Positions 41,293-64,000 of a stretch of 64,000 nucleotides of DNA are shown here, piece by piece (positions within the stretch are counted from its first letter, which is position 1; every line of letters starts with the position of its first letter). The notes beneath the pieces are model-generated. The model was not told the DNA's origin. It worked only from the letters and a program-made list of their open reading frames with translations, and did not search any database. The translations under genes were made by a program, and so were the position numbers. This stretch comes from Mesostigma viride. Lineage: Eukaryota; Streptophyta; Mesostigmatophyceae; Mesostigmatales; Mesostigmataceae. Location: positions 1,364,410 to 1,428,409 of the forward strand of contig RPFO01000891.1 in NCBI GenBank assembly GCA_009746045.1, given 5' to 3'.

Positions 41293-42646
41293 TCACTGCT
41301 GCCCAGACTGGCCTCCTGCCCCAGCAGGCTTGGCCTTCCTGTCAGGACACTCACGACGCCAGTGACCTTCCTTGCCACACACAAAACATGCTCCACCCTT
41401 CTTCCCAGACCCAGCCCCACCCTTGCCAGGCTTCCCCTGGCCTCCCTGAGGCTGCCCACCCTGCTTGCCCTGGTTGCCTTGAGCTTGGCCCTTGCCTTGC
41501 CCTTGGCCACCCTTACCCTGCTGACCACCAGCTTGCTGGCCCCCAACCCCTCCTTGGGGACCTGCACCCTTGCCACCCTGAGCCCCTGCCTCTGGCGCCT
41601 GAAGCGCTTACGCTTGTTGGGCCTTGCCCCATCACGGGCTGGGTACCCGGGGACATCACCTTGGCCCTGCACAGCGGAGGTGGCATTGCTGCCATGGGAC
41701 TGGATAGCCTTGCAGGCAGGTTCTGGCTTCCTTATGCTGAGGATTACAAGCTCCAGAGCACGCAAGGAGCCATCAGTCTGGTTAAGAAACATGCGGGCAC
41801 CGTTCCTCCCATCCACACTCAAACCCATACGGTCCAGGAAATAGTCTGCCAAGGCCCTATCTGTGACCAGGAAGCCATACTTGGCCCCCTTGTCCCTGAT
41901 ACGGTTGAGCCTAGCCCATTCCTCTGCCACAGGGCCCACTATCTCAAAGGTGTCATACTGATGCTTGTAGTAGTTGGTGAGGTTGAGAACCTTGTCAGAG
42001 AACTCTCCCTCAACCCTTCCAGGAACTGTGCCCAGGTTAGCTTATCCTTGACAGCAGTCCTAGCCTTCTCCCTGACACGCTCTGACGAGTCCCTGTTGCA
42101 CGTGGACGAGTGAAACACTTGCACTAGGTTGACAGTGGGGTCCACGGAGAACACAACAAGCTCCATGTCCTCTAGCCACTTGTCCAAAGCTTCCTGTGCT
42201 AGTGGTGGGTTAAGAGGCTTTTGTCCATTCATAACAGTGACAGCACTCATGTGAGGTCTCGACCCTGGCAGCGCCTTCACTGGCTCCACCACAGCGGGTG
42301 TCACAACAACAGCACCACTTGGTCCAGCAGGCACAGGGGAGAGCACATCCACATGAGGCCTCTTACCATTGCCGTCAGCAGAGGGGTCCCTCTTACGCTT
42401 CTCCACGGCAGGTTGCCCATTCGCCACCGTTATTGCATCAGATGCCCCCAGCGCCCGCGCCTTGCGCGCCTCCTCCACCGAGTCTTCGTGTCGCCTCTTG
42501 CTCCCTGGTCGCTTTCCCCCATCGCCGTCGCTGGCTGGGATCGCCTCTCCCACCAGCGCCTCCTTGCCCTTCCCAGGCTCCTGGCTCTCTCCAGCCGGTG
42601 CCCCCTCCTCGCCCTTGTCGCCGTCGCCCGGTTTGCCACGAGGCAT
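41293..42646 (-). pseudogene. D Gag with CCHC knuckle, frameshifted
   Basis: The ATG at 42646 (MPRGKPGDG) is chosen over an upstream in-frame start because the preceding codons are hydrophobic and AT-rich leader. Residues 1-140 are charged and Pro-rich. A capsid-like helical domain (LAQEALDKWLEDMELVVFSV) follows and, after a shift near 41945, continues with FLVTDRALADYFLDRMGL. A Gly/Gln-rich stretch precedes the knuckle CFVCGKEGHWRREC (about 41345-41386, in a third frame). The stop is at 41293. Confidence 0.72.
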
Positions 42647-42699
42647 TATATACAAGTGGGGACACAACAATAAAGGCGAAGGAAAAAGGAAGAACTGAC

Positions 42700-43886
42700 T
42701 CAAGCACTGGCGTCGCTGGGGGATGCCGTGGGCACCGTCCCAGCTACTGACTCAGCACCTGCTTGGTTCGCTGCCTCCAGCTCTCGCTCTTGAGCAGTGG
42801 CTGCGATGGGCGTCTCTGGCCGCTCCTCGTCGCTGCCAGCGGCGTCCTCCCCGTCGGCGTAGGGTCCAAACACTCTGCTAACGGGTCGCCCGTCTGCAGA
42901 CTTCTCCACTGGGATCCGGGGCTCGCTCCCACTCGAGCGATCCCACTCAAGGTTCCTCACCCACCGCGTTCCACCACCCCGCTTGTCGTTGCAAGCCCCA
43001 CGACCACCGTAGTCGTGTTCGGGCTCTTGCGGGACGTGCAGCTCAGCACGACGTCGTGCAGCGTACCCTTCTGTGTACCGTCGCCTTGATCTATCTGCTG
43101 AGATGAACGTTCGATGATCCCCTCTGGCTGATCAACGAATTGGTAATGGAAGTCTTCTGGCGTTACCTCCCGACCCGTGATGACCTCGACCACTGGATCG
43201 TGTGCGTCTGGTTCCGCCGCCCGCGGTGTGTCGAGTGTTGACCAAATCCCAAATGGTCGTGTGGTTATCACCCACCGGTCTGCGTTACCCCGTGACTCCT
43301 GCAAAAGAATGTTCACGAGGTGTTCGCACGTTTGTGAAACCACCTCTGCCGACGACCAGGGGTTGTCGACTTCGCGCGCCTGCGCTTGCCTGATCACGTC
43401 CGGGACTTCAACTCCCGCGCCCAGCACAGACGTTGCCACCTGATGGTTGAACAGTCGCGCTGCTCCCAGTCCAATGGCCACGATCTGGCCCAGTGCCTCC
43501 CGCGCCAAATCCAGCTGCGACACGGTCACGTGCCCGCCCTGGTGAGCCACCTCCAGACCGTAAATGGTCGAGGACAGCTCGTCCCGTATTGACACAAACT
43601 TTTCGACGGCCTCTCGCGACAATTCGCCGGGAGCTGTCGAAGCCTCAATCTGCATCACAATGGGGTCGCTCGCCGCCGGCCCTGCTGCAGTTCCGCAAAC
43701 TGCTACCCAACCTTTCTTCGCCAGCCCCCTTGCCAGGTACGCCGCCTGGACGAAGGTTGATGCGGTGCTCGGATGAGCGTAGGGATGAAAAGGTCGTGAT
43801 CGCTCCGGGGCTCCTACCCGAAGCTGCGGCTGCGAGCTCTGGCTTTGCGAAGGCTCAATGGCCTGTTCCCTCGGCACGTTGGACAT
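42700..43886 (-). CDS. D ORF1: extra ORF between 5' LTR and Gag, unknown function
   Basis: The first ATG after the 5' LTR is at 43886 (MSNVPREQA). The frame runs 310 codons to 42957 and seems to continue by a frame change near 42960 (TRWVRNLEWDRSSG) to a stop at 42700, just ahead of Gag. The central part is helical (AVEKFVSIRDELSSTIYGLE, QLDLAREALGQIVAIGLGAA) with no signal peptide or membrane segment. The TRW segment matches B's ORF1. I recognise no domain. It may be an accessory or Gag N-terminal protein of the B/D lineage. Confidence 0.6.
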
Positions 43887-43911
43887 GAAGAAGTAAGGAG
43901 ACAATAATACG

Positions 43912-44555
43912 AGTTAGAAAGAGCTCCCAACGTATGTGAGCTCTTGATCTTTCACAGCGCGTCTTAGCCAATGTTGCAAGGCAGCAACCTTAAATCTGTT
44001 CACCAGGCCACGACCACAATGGGCACTTCCACGACCAAGGTGGCACCCACGGTTCGTGCTTTCCGAGATAGCTGGTCATCCCCCATGACCAAGCTATATC
44101 CTTTGCGTTGTTCCTCGTTCCCATCGGCGTGACGAGGCACGTGCAGGCGTGCAAGCAAATCCTCAACGTCCACTGGCATCAGTGCAGAGCCAGGACGAAC
44201 TGGATTTGCCTAGACTCTGCAACCTAGGAAGTACAGGACCTGTCACAAGCCTGCAAGGCCTAGTATCCTTGCAGACCTGTGCTAGCTCCAGTATTCCACC
44301 AGTCACAGGCTGCTGCTCCTCTGATCTACGTGGACCACAGTCACGTGATAATCAGGCTAAGCCTGTGCAGGCACGGCCTGCCACGTGTCCTGTCCACTAT
44401 GCCAGAGGACTGCACCCTAGTCGGCCACGGATGGCTAGGACTTCGGGACTTGATATCTTTCTTGTCCCTTGTCTGTTTCAGGCGGTCAGCACGGCGTTGG
44501 AAAGGTCTTTCCAAACTGCATCCACTTAGCATATTGGTTGCCCAAAATGCTAACT
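43912..44555 (-). repeat. D 5' LTR (644 bp)
   Basis: Partner of 35998-36644. On the minus strand it starts AGTTAGCATTTTGG and ends TTTCTAACT, followed by the leader CGTATTATTGTC. Confidence 0.93.
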
Positions 44556-44560
44556 TTAAC
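44556..44560. other. Target-site duplication TTAAC, right of D
   Basis: Matches 35993-35997. R1 resumes here with CGTACAGGTAG. Confidence 0.9.
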
Positions 44561-44810
44561 CGTACAGGTAGTTGTACAAGGTTCCCAAGTCTGACAAACA
44601 ATAAACTCGCCCATCGACCCCCTTGGGCCGGTCCGAATCCACTATATAATAATTAATCACGACTCACTAAAGAAAACAAATCAGCCAAAGATTCGTTAAG
44701 CAACCAGCCGACCCTACAGGTCCCCACCTCAACCTCAGCTGGTGCAACCAAACACGAATCTTTGCAAGCAAGTCGTATAACACCTACAATTAATTTTCTC
44801 GGACCACTAA

Positions 44811-46620
44811 TGTGTGGAAACCTAGAAAAAGGCCTCAATTGAGGCCTTTTATAAATTGGGTGTTGCATGTAATTACAATGAGCCAACAAACTTTATTCCA
44901 AATATGAGTGAAGGCCATGCATTATTATGATTGTTTTGGGGTTCCCAGCACTTAACATCAGTCATATAGCCCTAATACCTATTTAATTATGATTTACTAA
45001 AACAGGGTGTCGCTGCGACGGCACCATCAACACAACATGACCATAGATACAAGCGACCAAAAGGCGCCAGTACTCAGTTCCATCTGCATGTAACATGTCT
45101 TTTGGACCTTACGAGGTTCCCCCACGACACGGTAAGCATGGCATGACATGGCATGCTCCCCAAGGGACCCCTCACACACACTTGCACGGCCGGGGCTGTC
45201 GCGCAGCACTGCAGGCAGCAATAGCCTGCCAATGATGGGTATTGCACGTAACCATGAGGAATCCAAAGCCTCTATTACAAACACGGACAAAGATCATGCA
45301 TTATAATGATAGGAGTGACCTTCCAAGCTCTTAGCTTCACTCACATAGCCCCAATATCTACGTTGTTACGGTATATTATGACAGGGGTTTGCTGCCGCGG
45401 CAGCAGATGAACAGCACATGGCAAGATATACAAGCATAACTCGACAACATTTGCACAGCCTACTAGACCTCTTAGCTTGATTTTGGGCTTTGCAAGGGTT
45501 GCCTGAGACATGGCCAGCATGGCAGGAACTGCCATGCTTCTTATGGAAAGCAAACACGTCTACAAGGCGGGGGCCAGCCGCAGAGCACTGCACGAAGTAC
45601 TATAACCTGCCTTACGTCACATCGGCACTAGGCGCCGATAGGCAGCTAAAAACTGACGATATCACAAGCAAATCGATGCCATTACCTTTCTACCACCAGG
45701 ACGCACTTACCTTTCACACCCCTCACACCCGGGATCACTAGGCACGCATATGCGCTGGCGCTGAACGTGGCTGCATTAGAAAAGCTGTTCAAGCTCGGCG
45801 TTTTCAAGTTGTCCGGAAGCGATGCAGCCCGCAAATCTCGCCGGACAGACGCTCCATGCGTCGTCCATTGACGTATGAAAGCGGCTGCAGCGGCCTCACC
45901 AGCGCTGTTCGCATAATGGCGCTCCCATACCTGGGGGCGCGCGCGCGTTTATTGTCCGCATCCCAGTTTTTCCTAGCTAAAAACACCCCTTCCTCTTCCT
46001 ACGGATCCACGCCAAAAGGCTCGAAAATAGCCAGTGCCCCTTTAGTCACGGCTGCCCCAACATCCCCCCCCGCCGTTCCGCTAGTCTCTTCCCAGCATAT
46101 CGAAGCACCGGCCTGCTGGCAGGCGCACTATCAACGCCAATTACGCCCCATCTGAATTTCACTAACCTGGCATTCAGCACACAAATAACGACCCCACGAA
46201 TTTAGAAATCGACTTTTGACCCATTTAGCGATCGGGCTAGCTTCATGGATAATTTATCTACCCAACGCGCTCCTTACTGGTCGAAATGATGCACGAACGT
46301 GGCCATACGGTCTATTTCACTCGAGGCCGCCATGGTCGTGCATTCGTGAAAATTCGTCGTCCGGTTGCACGAAAGTGGCCAAAATAGGTACTTTTCCACC
46401 TCACATATCTTTCAGTAACCGTCGACCCCTGTCGACCCCAACGGGTCAGGACGCTCAGCACATATACCAGATTCGCGCCACTGGGGCCGGACGACCCATA
46501 GGACCGGTCCTTCCCGCCAAAATTACCGTCCCCATGTGACCTTGGTGAAAAAGGCCTCAATTGAGCCAAAAGGCCTCAATTGAGCCAAAAGGCCTCAATT
46601 GAGGCCTCTGGGTAAATAGA
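44811..46620. mobile_element. T1: 1.8-kb insertion with palindromic ends, class unknown
   Basis: It interrupts R1 copy 1, is absent from copy 2 (GGACCACTAATTAATAG is continuous there) and is flanked by CACTAA (44805-44810 and 46621-46626). The core motif AGGCCTCAATTGAG occurs near both ends: once as a 24-bp perfect palindrome at 44827-44850, and three times at about 46549-46607. No ORF of note, LTRs or long terminal inverted repeats were seen. Inside are two diverged direct repeats of about 380 bp. Confidence 0.75.
44908..45600. repeat. Two diverged direct repeats of about 380 bp inside T1
   Basis: Unit 1 starts near 44908 (GGCCATGCATTATTATGAT) and unit 2 near 45290 (GATCATGCATTATAATGAT). 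Both go on with CACATAGCC(C)AATA-type sequence, a T-A-rich stretch, then a GCxGCGGC block and ACAACATGxxCA. Confidence 0.6.
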
Positions 46621-46809
46621 CACTAATTAATAGCCACCGACCCTTATAAACAACCGGGTCATCCAAGGAAAATTCGGGCGAACAGGAAACCCTTTGTACA
46701 GATCGAATCAGTCAGCCCGGCCATGTCGCAGACAGCCTTCCACATCCAGGCCAAGGCATAGCGGCCCTATCTTTCCCGCATGCTAAACTATATTCAGAGA
46801 AAACCGATT

Positions 46810-48395
46810 AAGATCACTGAGCTCCCAAGAAGACCAGCATTTGATTGAATACAATAAGTGGAGCCCTGCCACAAATGCAGCAGTTAACAGTGGCCTTAAG
46901 GTTTCTCAATCCGCACGCGGAAGCAAGAAGCCTCCACCCAATTACCCCCCCCTGGCGCCAACCCCATTGCGCCGATTAAACTCATGACCACCGTGCGCGA
47001 AAGAGCGTGTCGCAACATCTTAAATGGCGACTCAGCCCGCGCTAGGCTATATTAACCCCCGCAGGGGCCCGCTGGTTAAATGCGACACAAGCCGGTGACC
47101 ACCCCAAAAGCAAGCCCCAACCAAAAAAGAGCCAGCATTTCACAATTCCGGAACCGTCCAAAAAGGAAAGAGGTTTTACGACACCATAATAGACTGAGCC
47201 GCGCAACAGGTGCTGAGACGAAAAGGAACGACAAAGGTCTGGCGTAGCCTCGCCTCCCTAAGACACCCTCCCCAACGCGAGTCTCGCAATAGGGAAATTT
47301 CTAGCTTCGGAGCGCAACTCTCGCGCGGCTCCTATTTGTCCGGCAACTACCCCTCCTCGGCAGGGGCAGCTGGACAACTGACCTGCCGCCACAAAAAATA
47401 TTTTATGACAAAAAAATTCGTTGCTGACAGGAACCTGGTTCAGGACCTTTTGAGTCCAGGTCACTTCCCACGCACCATCGCAAGGTGGCAAGCCCGCGAT
47501 GTGACACTGGAGCTGTTTTAGTAACTCAGTTATAAACAGCTCCGCCGAAGCTGGTCAAACCGCCGGAGTAGCGCCCCATCCTTCGCCCACGTCAAAAAGA
47601 CCCGCAGCCGGGGAAAAACGACGTGGGGGTAAATTTAAATTTTCTTTCCGTTGCACGACCAACTATACTATGCTTGGTCGGACAACAATTAGCGGTTGTG
47701 CCACCATCTGCCTCGGCTACAAGACAGATGCAACCCGCGCTAGAATGTGCAATGTTGCACAGGCGGCCATTGCCGCAATTGTGAAAGAAACAATTGCGGA
47801 TCATTGCCGGCCTAGCTTGCTTAAGGCATGGCCCGCCGACACACAAGCTGACATCATCCTAAATTAAGTAACACCAGCATGCGTCACACACCGGCCTGAA
47901 CAGTGCTGAAAACGCCACTACAAACAGCGTGGCCACGCACCCCCAGGCTAGTGCGTTAACCGTACAGGTAGTTGAGTAAAGGTTCCCAAGTCTGACAAAC
48001 AATAAACTCGCCCATCGACCCCCTTGGGCCGGTCCGAATCCACTATATAATAATTAATCACGACTCACTAAAGAAAACAAATCAGCCAAAGATTCGTTAA
48101 GCAACCAGCCGACCCTACAGGTCCCCACCTAACCTCAGCTGGTGCAACCAAACACGAATCTTTGCAAGCAAGTCGTATAACACCTACAATTAATTTTCTC
48201 GGACCACTAATTAATAGCCACCGACCCTTATAAACAACCGGGTCATCCAAGGAAAATTCGGGCGAACAGGAAACCCTTTGTACAGATCGAATCAGTCAGC
48301 CCATGTCGCAGACAGCCTTCCACATCCAGGCCAAGGCATAGCGGCCCTATCTTTCCCGCATGCGTTAATTAAACTATATTCAGAGAGAACCGATT
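46810..48395 (+). repeat. R1 repeat copy 2, with a replaced internal block
   Basis: Runs AAGATCACTGAG to GAGAACCGATT. It keeps the D and T1 target sites empty. At 46937-47782 a block of about 846 bp replaces the short G-rich stretch GGGTGGGAGGGAGG found in the other copies. Confidence 0.82.
46937..47782. other. Unique block inside R1 copy 2, nothing recognised
   Basis: GC-rich, with no convincing ORF and no clear target duplication. Its right end (GCCATTGCCGCAATTGT) partly mirrors the R1 sequence that follows (AACAATTGCGG), which may reflect template switching. Confidence 0.45.
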
Positions 48396-50300
48396 CTAAG
48401 CTACTTCCTGCAAGGGTGGGAATGTAAACGATCCTTGCTCTAGGTGCACCAGGGCACTTGCAGCCCATGCATGATCTTCAAGCTATGCCCAGCTAAGGGG
48501 GAGCCTGTCATGGGGGGGAAGATCAGCATAGCTATACAAAAGCTAGGGCAGGGCGTCTCAGCAGAGAGTTACTCCCTGCATGGGCACGGCATAATTAAAT
48601 AAAGCTAGGCATCATCTGGAGGGTGGCTCATCATAGGCACACATGTACATGACTAAAAAGGCTAGGCCTCAGCTGGTATAGTGCCTGTAGTAGGCGGGCA
48701 TGTACAAGGCCACTGTCTAACTATTCTACTCTACTGCTACTGTATTCCCCTAGGCTGGGGCTTCTCGGGGGTCGCTGGGGCCGCGCGGTGGTCGAGGGGG
48801 TCGCGTGCCAGGGCTTGTGGCCGACGTAGATGGCCGCCCCCTTCCAGCAGTACACCGGCTGGCCGGCCGCCTTGGTCTGCCGGAGCTGGAGGTAGGTCGG
48901 CCATAGCTCCCGTCGCCGTTGTTGCTGCGCCAGGGTCAAGTTGTCGTCCACGGTGAAGTGAGTCTTTTCGAGCCGCTTGCGGCGTCTGAGAAACGAAATC
49001 TTGTCCGCTGGGCTCTCAAAGATGAGAAGAAGCGGAGGCGTCCCTGCCTTACCCCGCGCACGGGCCCGGAGGCGGTGGGCGGTCAGCTTAATCTCACCAA
49101 GGAGGCCCATGCGTGCAAGGATTTTGCTCTCAAACGCACGTGCAAGCTTCTCGGAATTCTCACCTTCCTCAATGTCGAAGTTCTTGAGTATGGCGTTGAG
49201 GCTGCGCTTGGCGAGCTCGGCCTCCTCGCGGAGGTCAAGCGTCTGCCGCTGGAGCTGGGCTGCGACGGCGGAGGTGCATGGTGGAGGTGGTATGTTGCTT
49301 AAGCATGTCCGCCCAGGTCATGATGGGAGGAGCATCGCCGGCCAGGCCAGCAGGGGCTGGCTTGGCGGCAATGTCCTTCACCGCCTGAGCGGTGAGGCCT
49401 GCGGTGTTCTGCAGGACCTCGATAGCGATGGCATTGTCCTTAAGACGCTGGTCGATGTCGCGGAGCTGGGCGGTGATGGCGTCGGAGGTGGGGGTGGTGG
49501 CGGTGGAGGAGGCGAGGAGGGTGGAGGTGGCGGTGGAGATGGTGGAGAGGAGGGGAAGCTCGGCAGCCAGCGTGCTGCCCAGGGCCGCCACATCTGCAGC
49601 GATGGGGGCCACGTGCTGCTCGAGGGCCTCCTTGAGGAGTGAGCGGATGGAGGATTCGGTTAAGGTGGTGGTGAGGGGCTTGGGGGGCCAAAGCTCCTCG
49701 ATGGAGCGTCCAAGGAGGGAAAAGAGAGCGAATTGCTGGAGGTGGGGGCGGCGGAGGCTGGGAAAGCGGTCGAAAGCGGAGGCGCAATTCTGGTGAGGAT
49801 CAAAGAGGCGACCTCGGATGAAGAGCTGCTTGCACAGTTCAAGAAGCGAGGCGTGGGATCCAAAAAACACGCAGGCCAGGATGCGTTCTTCGGTAAACTT
49901 GTCAAAGAAGTCGGGCTGGCGGGCTTCGGCTACAAATTCGAGCTCGACCCAGCTCGGCTCGGCAGGGCCACTGCGCTTGGGTTCAGGCGACGCTGCTGGC
50001 GAGGCGGGCTCAGCAGGGGGCGGGACGACCACTAGAGCTTGGCTAGTGGCGCCGCTGCCTTCTGCTGGGCCGGTTGGCGAAGCTGCAGCCGGAGCTGCAG
50101 ACGTATTTTCATTGCTGAGCGCAGCCGCCAGGCTGCGTTGCGTCGAGAGGCGTTAGCTCATCGTATAGTGCGTTATAGCTTCGGAAAATTATATCAGCAT
50201 GTGCGTCGTAGAAAGACGCGTCGATATTGTGATATTCACGGCTCAATTCGGTGCTCAAACGTGAAAGTTATGAGCTCCGCCGTCAGCCATGGCTACCTCG
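48396..50300 (-). mobile_element. ORF1p-only LINE-like unit, minus strand, 3'-truncated
   Basis: The 5' module (about 50261-50280), leader and ORF match the unit at 31565-33513, and the 3' UTR matches down to CTACTTCCTGCAAGG at 48398. The final approximately 100 bases with hairpin and tail are missing, where it meets R1. Confidence 0.72.
48721..50161 (-). pseudogene. ORF1p-like copy, premature stop and frameshift
   Basis: Equivalent to the intact ORF at 31683, but codon 3 is TAA (50153-50155) where the intact copy has AAA. Later reading is open from about 50032 (SPEPKRSGP, DFFDKFTEERILACVFFG) to about 49270, then shifts. The C-terminal part (49110-48721) has PPLLLIFESPADKISFLRRR and THFTVDDNLTLAQQQRRR. 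Overall similarity is high, so the copy is fairly recent but dead. Confidence 0.75.
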
Positions 50301-50342
50301 TGGCTCGTGGCTCGTGGCTCGTGCAGATCCGCCGTCTTGGGG

Positions 50343-50890
50343 CCCATTAATCAATTAATTAATTAATTAGACTCGTGCTCCCGTTGGGGAGTCACGGAGC
50401 ATTAACCCCGATGGATGGATTGATGGATGGATGGATGGGGACACACAATCCTGCCGGTCTAATCTACAACATCAAGCCAACTCTATTCTAAGCTCTCTAC
50501 CCTAGGGGTCCTGTCTAGCGTGCTTCCTGCGTGTTTGCAAACGCGGGCGCTTCCCTATGGGAGGGGGTTCGTTGTCCTCGATCTATGACCTGGGCCCACT
50601 TGGCCTTGTCCATCATCTTGTTGCAAATCACGGAGAGGCATAGGCCCCTCATGTCCTCTACTAGCTGTTCTTTGAAGGTGCGGGCCTTGTGGCGTTGAGC
50701 TTTGCGGGGCCCGGCCCACTTAAGGAGGTGCTGGCCAGGCCCATGGCCCCGAACTCCTCAAGGACAAATGGGATGACCCGGTGGGGCCCCACATTGCCGT
50801 AGGAGGCAAACTTGTCGCGCTCAGCCACAGCGGCAGCAGCGCCGGCATCCACAGCGCCGCCCGGAGGATGTGGCGACCGGAGAGCGGCCG
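50343..50890 (-). mobile_element. LINE 3' end, minus strand, with ORF2 tail
   Basis: Tail TTAA-type (50347-50370) and hairpin CTCCC-CAAC-GGGAG (50378-50391, minus strand) match 26342. Upstream on the minus strand is a short frame (50852-50661): AERDKFASYGNVGPHRVIPF then VLEEFGAMG. This resembles the C-terminal end of some retroelement ORF2 proteins. It lies downstream of the UNC93-like gene. GGATGGATTGATGGATGG at about 50412 is a simple repeat. Confidence 0.55.
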
Positions 50891-51449
50891 AGCCACGGAG
50901 ACATCATATATACTACAATATTTACTACTGCTGTAGTCCTCACATGCGTGATGTTGGATCGCCATGTATCCAGGAATAGTTGTCTCAGTTTCGTCCATTC
51001 GTACATAAAAAACCGCTGACTTTCTTGCAATAAATAGCTACAATGCAGGTGTGCTCCGATCCATAAAAGCTAGAGTGATCTCCATCTGCGCAATCTATGC
51101 CAGGCTGACGGAAGTAGGCGCAATACGCCTGAGGTGTTTTGTGAAGCACGGGGAGATCGAATGAGAACAAGGTTCTTGATGACTTGGTTGCGAGCTGTGA
51201 ACAAATCCTACACTGTCAAACCAGCATTGACCTGCCCGGGGAACTCACGCGCTCAAACGGCCGTGCCATCTAATATAACCTGTAGTCCGAGCAGCAAAGG
51301 GCGCATGGACGTCAAGTGTTCATGGGTACGTTACAAGTCAACCAGACAGTTACACTATGTCTACCCTAACTTACATCCTCAGTCAGCTGCAGAAGCGATA
51401 TAAATTTACGTACAGCCCTGGCAACCATTGCCATGGACGAGGAATCTTG
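50891..51449. other. Downstream flank / possible 3' UTR of the UNC93-like gene
   Basis: No ORF of note. Any poly(A) signal could not be pinned down. Confidence 0.4.

Positions 51450-64000
<12,551 letters not shown>

Larger units (their letters stand above)
35998..44555 (-). mobile_element. D: full-length copia-like LTR retrotransposon (8.56 kb)
   Basis: LTRs of 647 bp (35998-36644) and 644 bp (43912-44555) differ by small indels and very few substitutions. On the minus strand they run AGTTAG to AACT. TTAAC duplications flank it. Order along the minus strand: 5' LTR, ORF1, Gag with one CCHC knuckle, integrase, protease-like domain, RT, RNase H, 1.1-kb 3' UTR, 3' LTR. The ORFs are interrupted by about five frame changes despite the young LTRs. 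Confidence 0.93.
35679..46809 (+). repeat. R1 repeat copy 1, interrupted by D and T1
   Basis: R1 blocks are 35679-35997, 44561-44810 and 46627-46809. It starts AAGATCACTGAGCTCCC and ends TTCAGAGAAAACCGATT, with copy 2 following directly. Removing D, T1 and one copy of each duplication leaves about 750 bp. No coding capacity and no long terminal inverted repeats were seen; its class is unknown. Confidence 0.82.

Noticed and set aside
44149-44656. Plus-strand ORFs at 36057-36618 and 44149-44656
   Set aside because: Both are shadows within the two LTRs of D.

Overview
The window is nuclear DNA of a eukaryote. It has spliced genes with GT/AG introns, LTR and non-LTR retrotransposons, target-site duplications, and abundant micro- and minisatellites. 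GC-rich coding, pyrimidine-rich minisatellite introns and copia-like elements suggest a chlorophyte green alga (volvocine or Chlamydomonas-like). That is inference, and another repeat-rich protist is possible.

Region 1 (1-21.2 kb) is a stack of nested LTR retrotransposons. E0 (minus strand) runs off the left edge. B (plus strand) is the oldest host and is split into three pieces. Element A (4676-10440) sits in B's integrase; it has two 448-bp LTRs that look about 99.6% identical and a GCCTC target duplication. Element C (12978-19041) sits in B's reverse transcriptase with a GCATG duplication. C has lost the 3' half of its pol and almost all of its 3' LTR. The scar leaves a 1396-codon ORF that fuses C gag-IN-PR-RT(N-terminal) in frame to B's RNase H. 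A, B, C and D all place a protease-like domain (DT[Q/N][A/S]QVS) after the integrase and before the RT, not in the usual Ty1/copia position before the integrase.

Region 2 (21.2-35.7 kb) is a LINE/SINE-like region. It has a 5'-truncated LINE with ORF1p tail, endonuclease and RT (26.4-30.5 kb), and units that carry only an L1-type ORF1p. One of those units, at 31.57-33.5 kb, is intact. Several unrelated units end in the same small hairpin (CTCC-CAAC-GGAG type) followed by a TTAA- or ATTCA-type tail.

Region 3 (35.7-48.4 kb) is two tandem copies of a 0.74-0.77-kb repeat (R1). Copy 1 holds the 8.6-kb minus-strand LTR element D (35998-44555, TTAAC duplication) and a 1.8-kb insertion T1 with palindromic ends (CACTAA duplication). 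Copy 2 preserves the empty target sites of both, which proves the insertions. Region 4 (48.4-51 kb) has another ORF1-only unit and a LINE 3' end, both on the minus strand.

Region 5 (51.4-64.0 kb) is the only clear host gene: a minus-strand multi-exon gene for an UNC93-like (MFS-type) membrane protein. Ten exons and part of an eleventh can be placed with consistent phase, giving 641 residues in the window; the 5' end lies beyond position 64000. Its introns hold large tandem repeats, nearly all pyrimidine-rich on the sense strand.

Many young elements carry frame breaks although their LTRs are near-identical. These breaks may be partly assembly indels.
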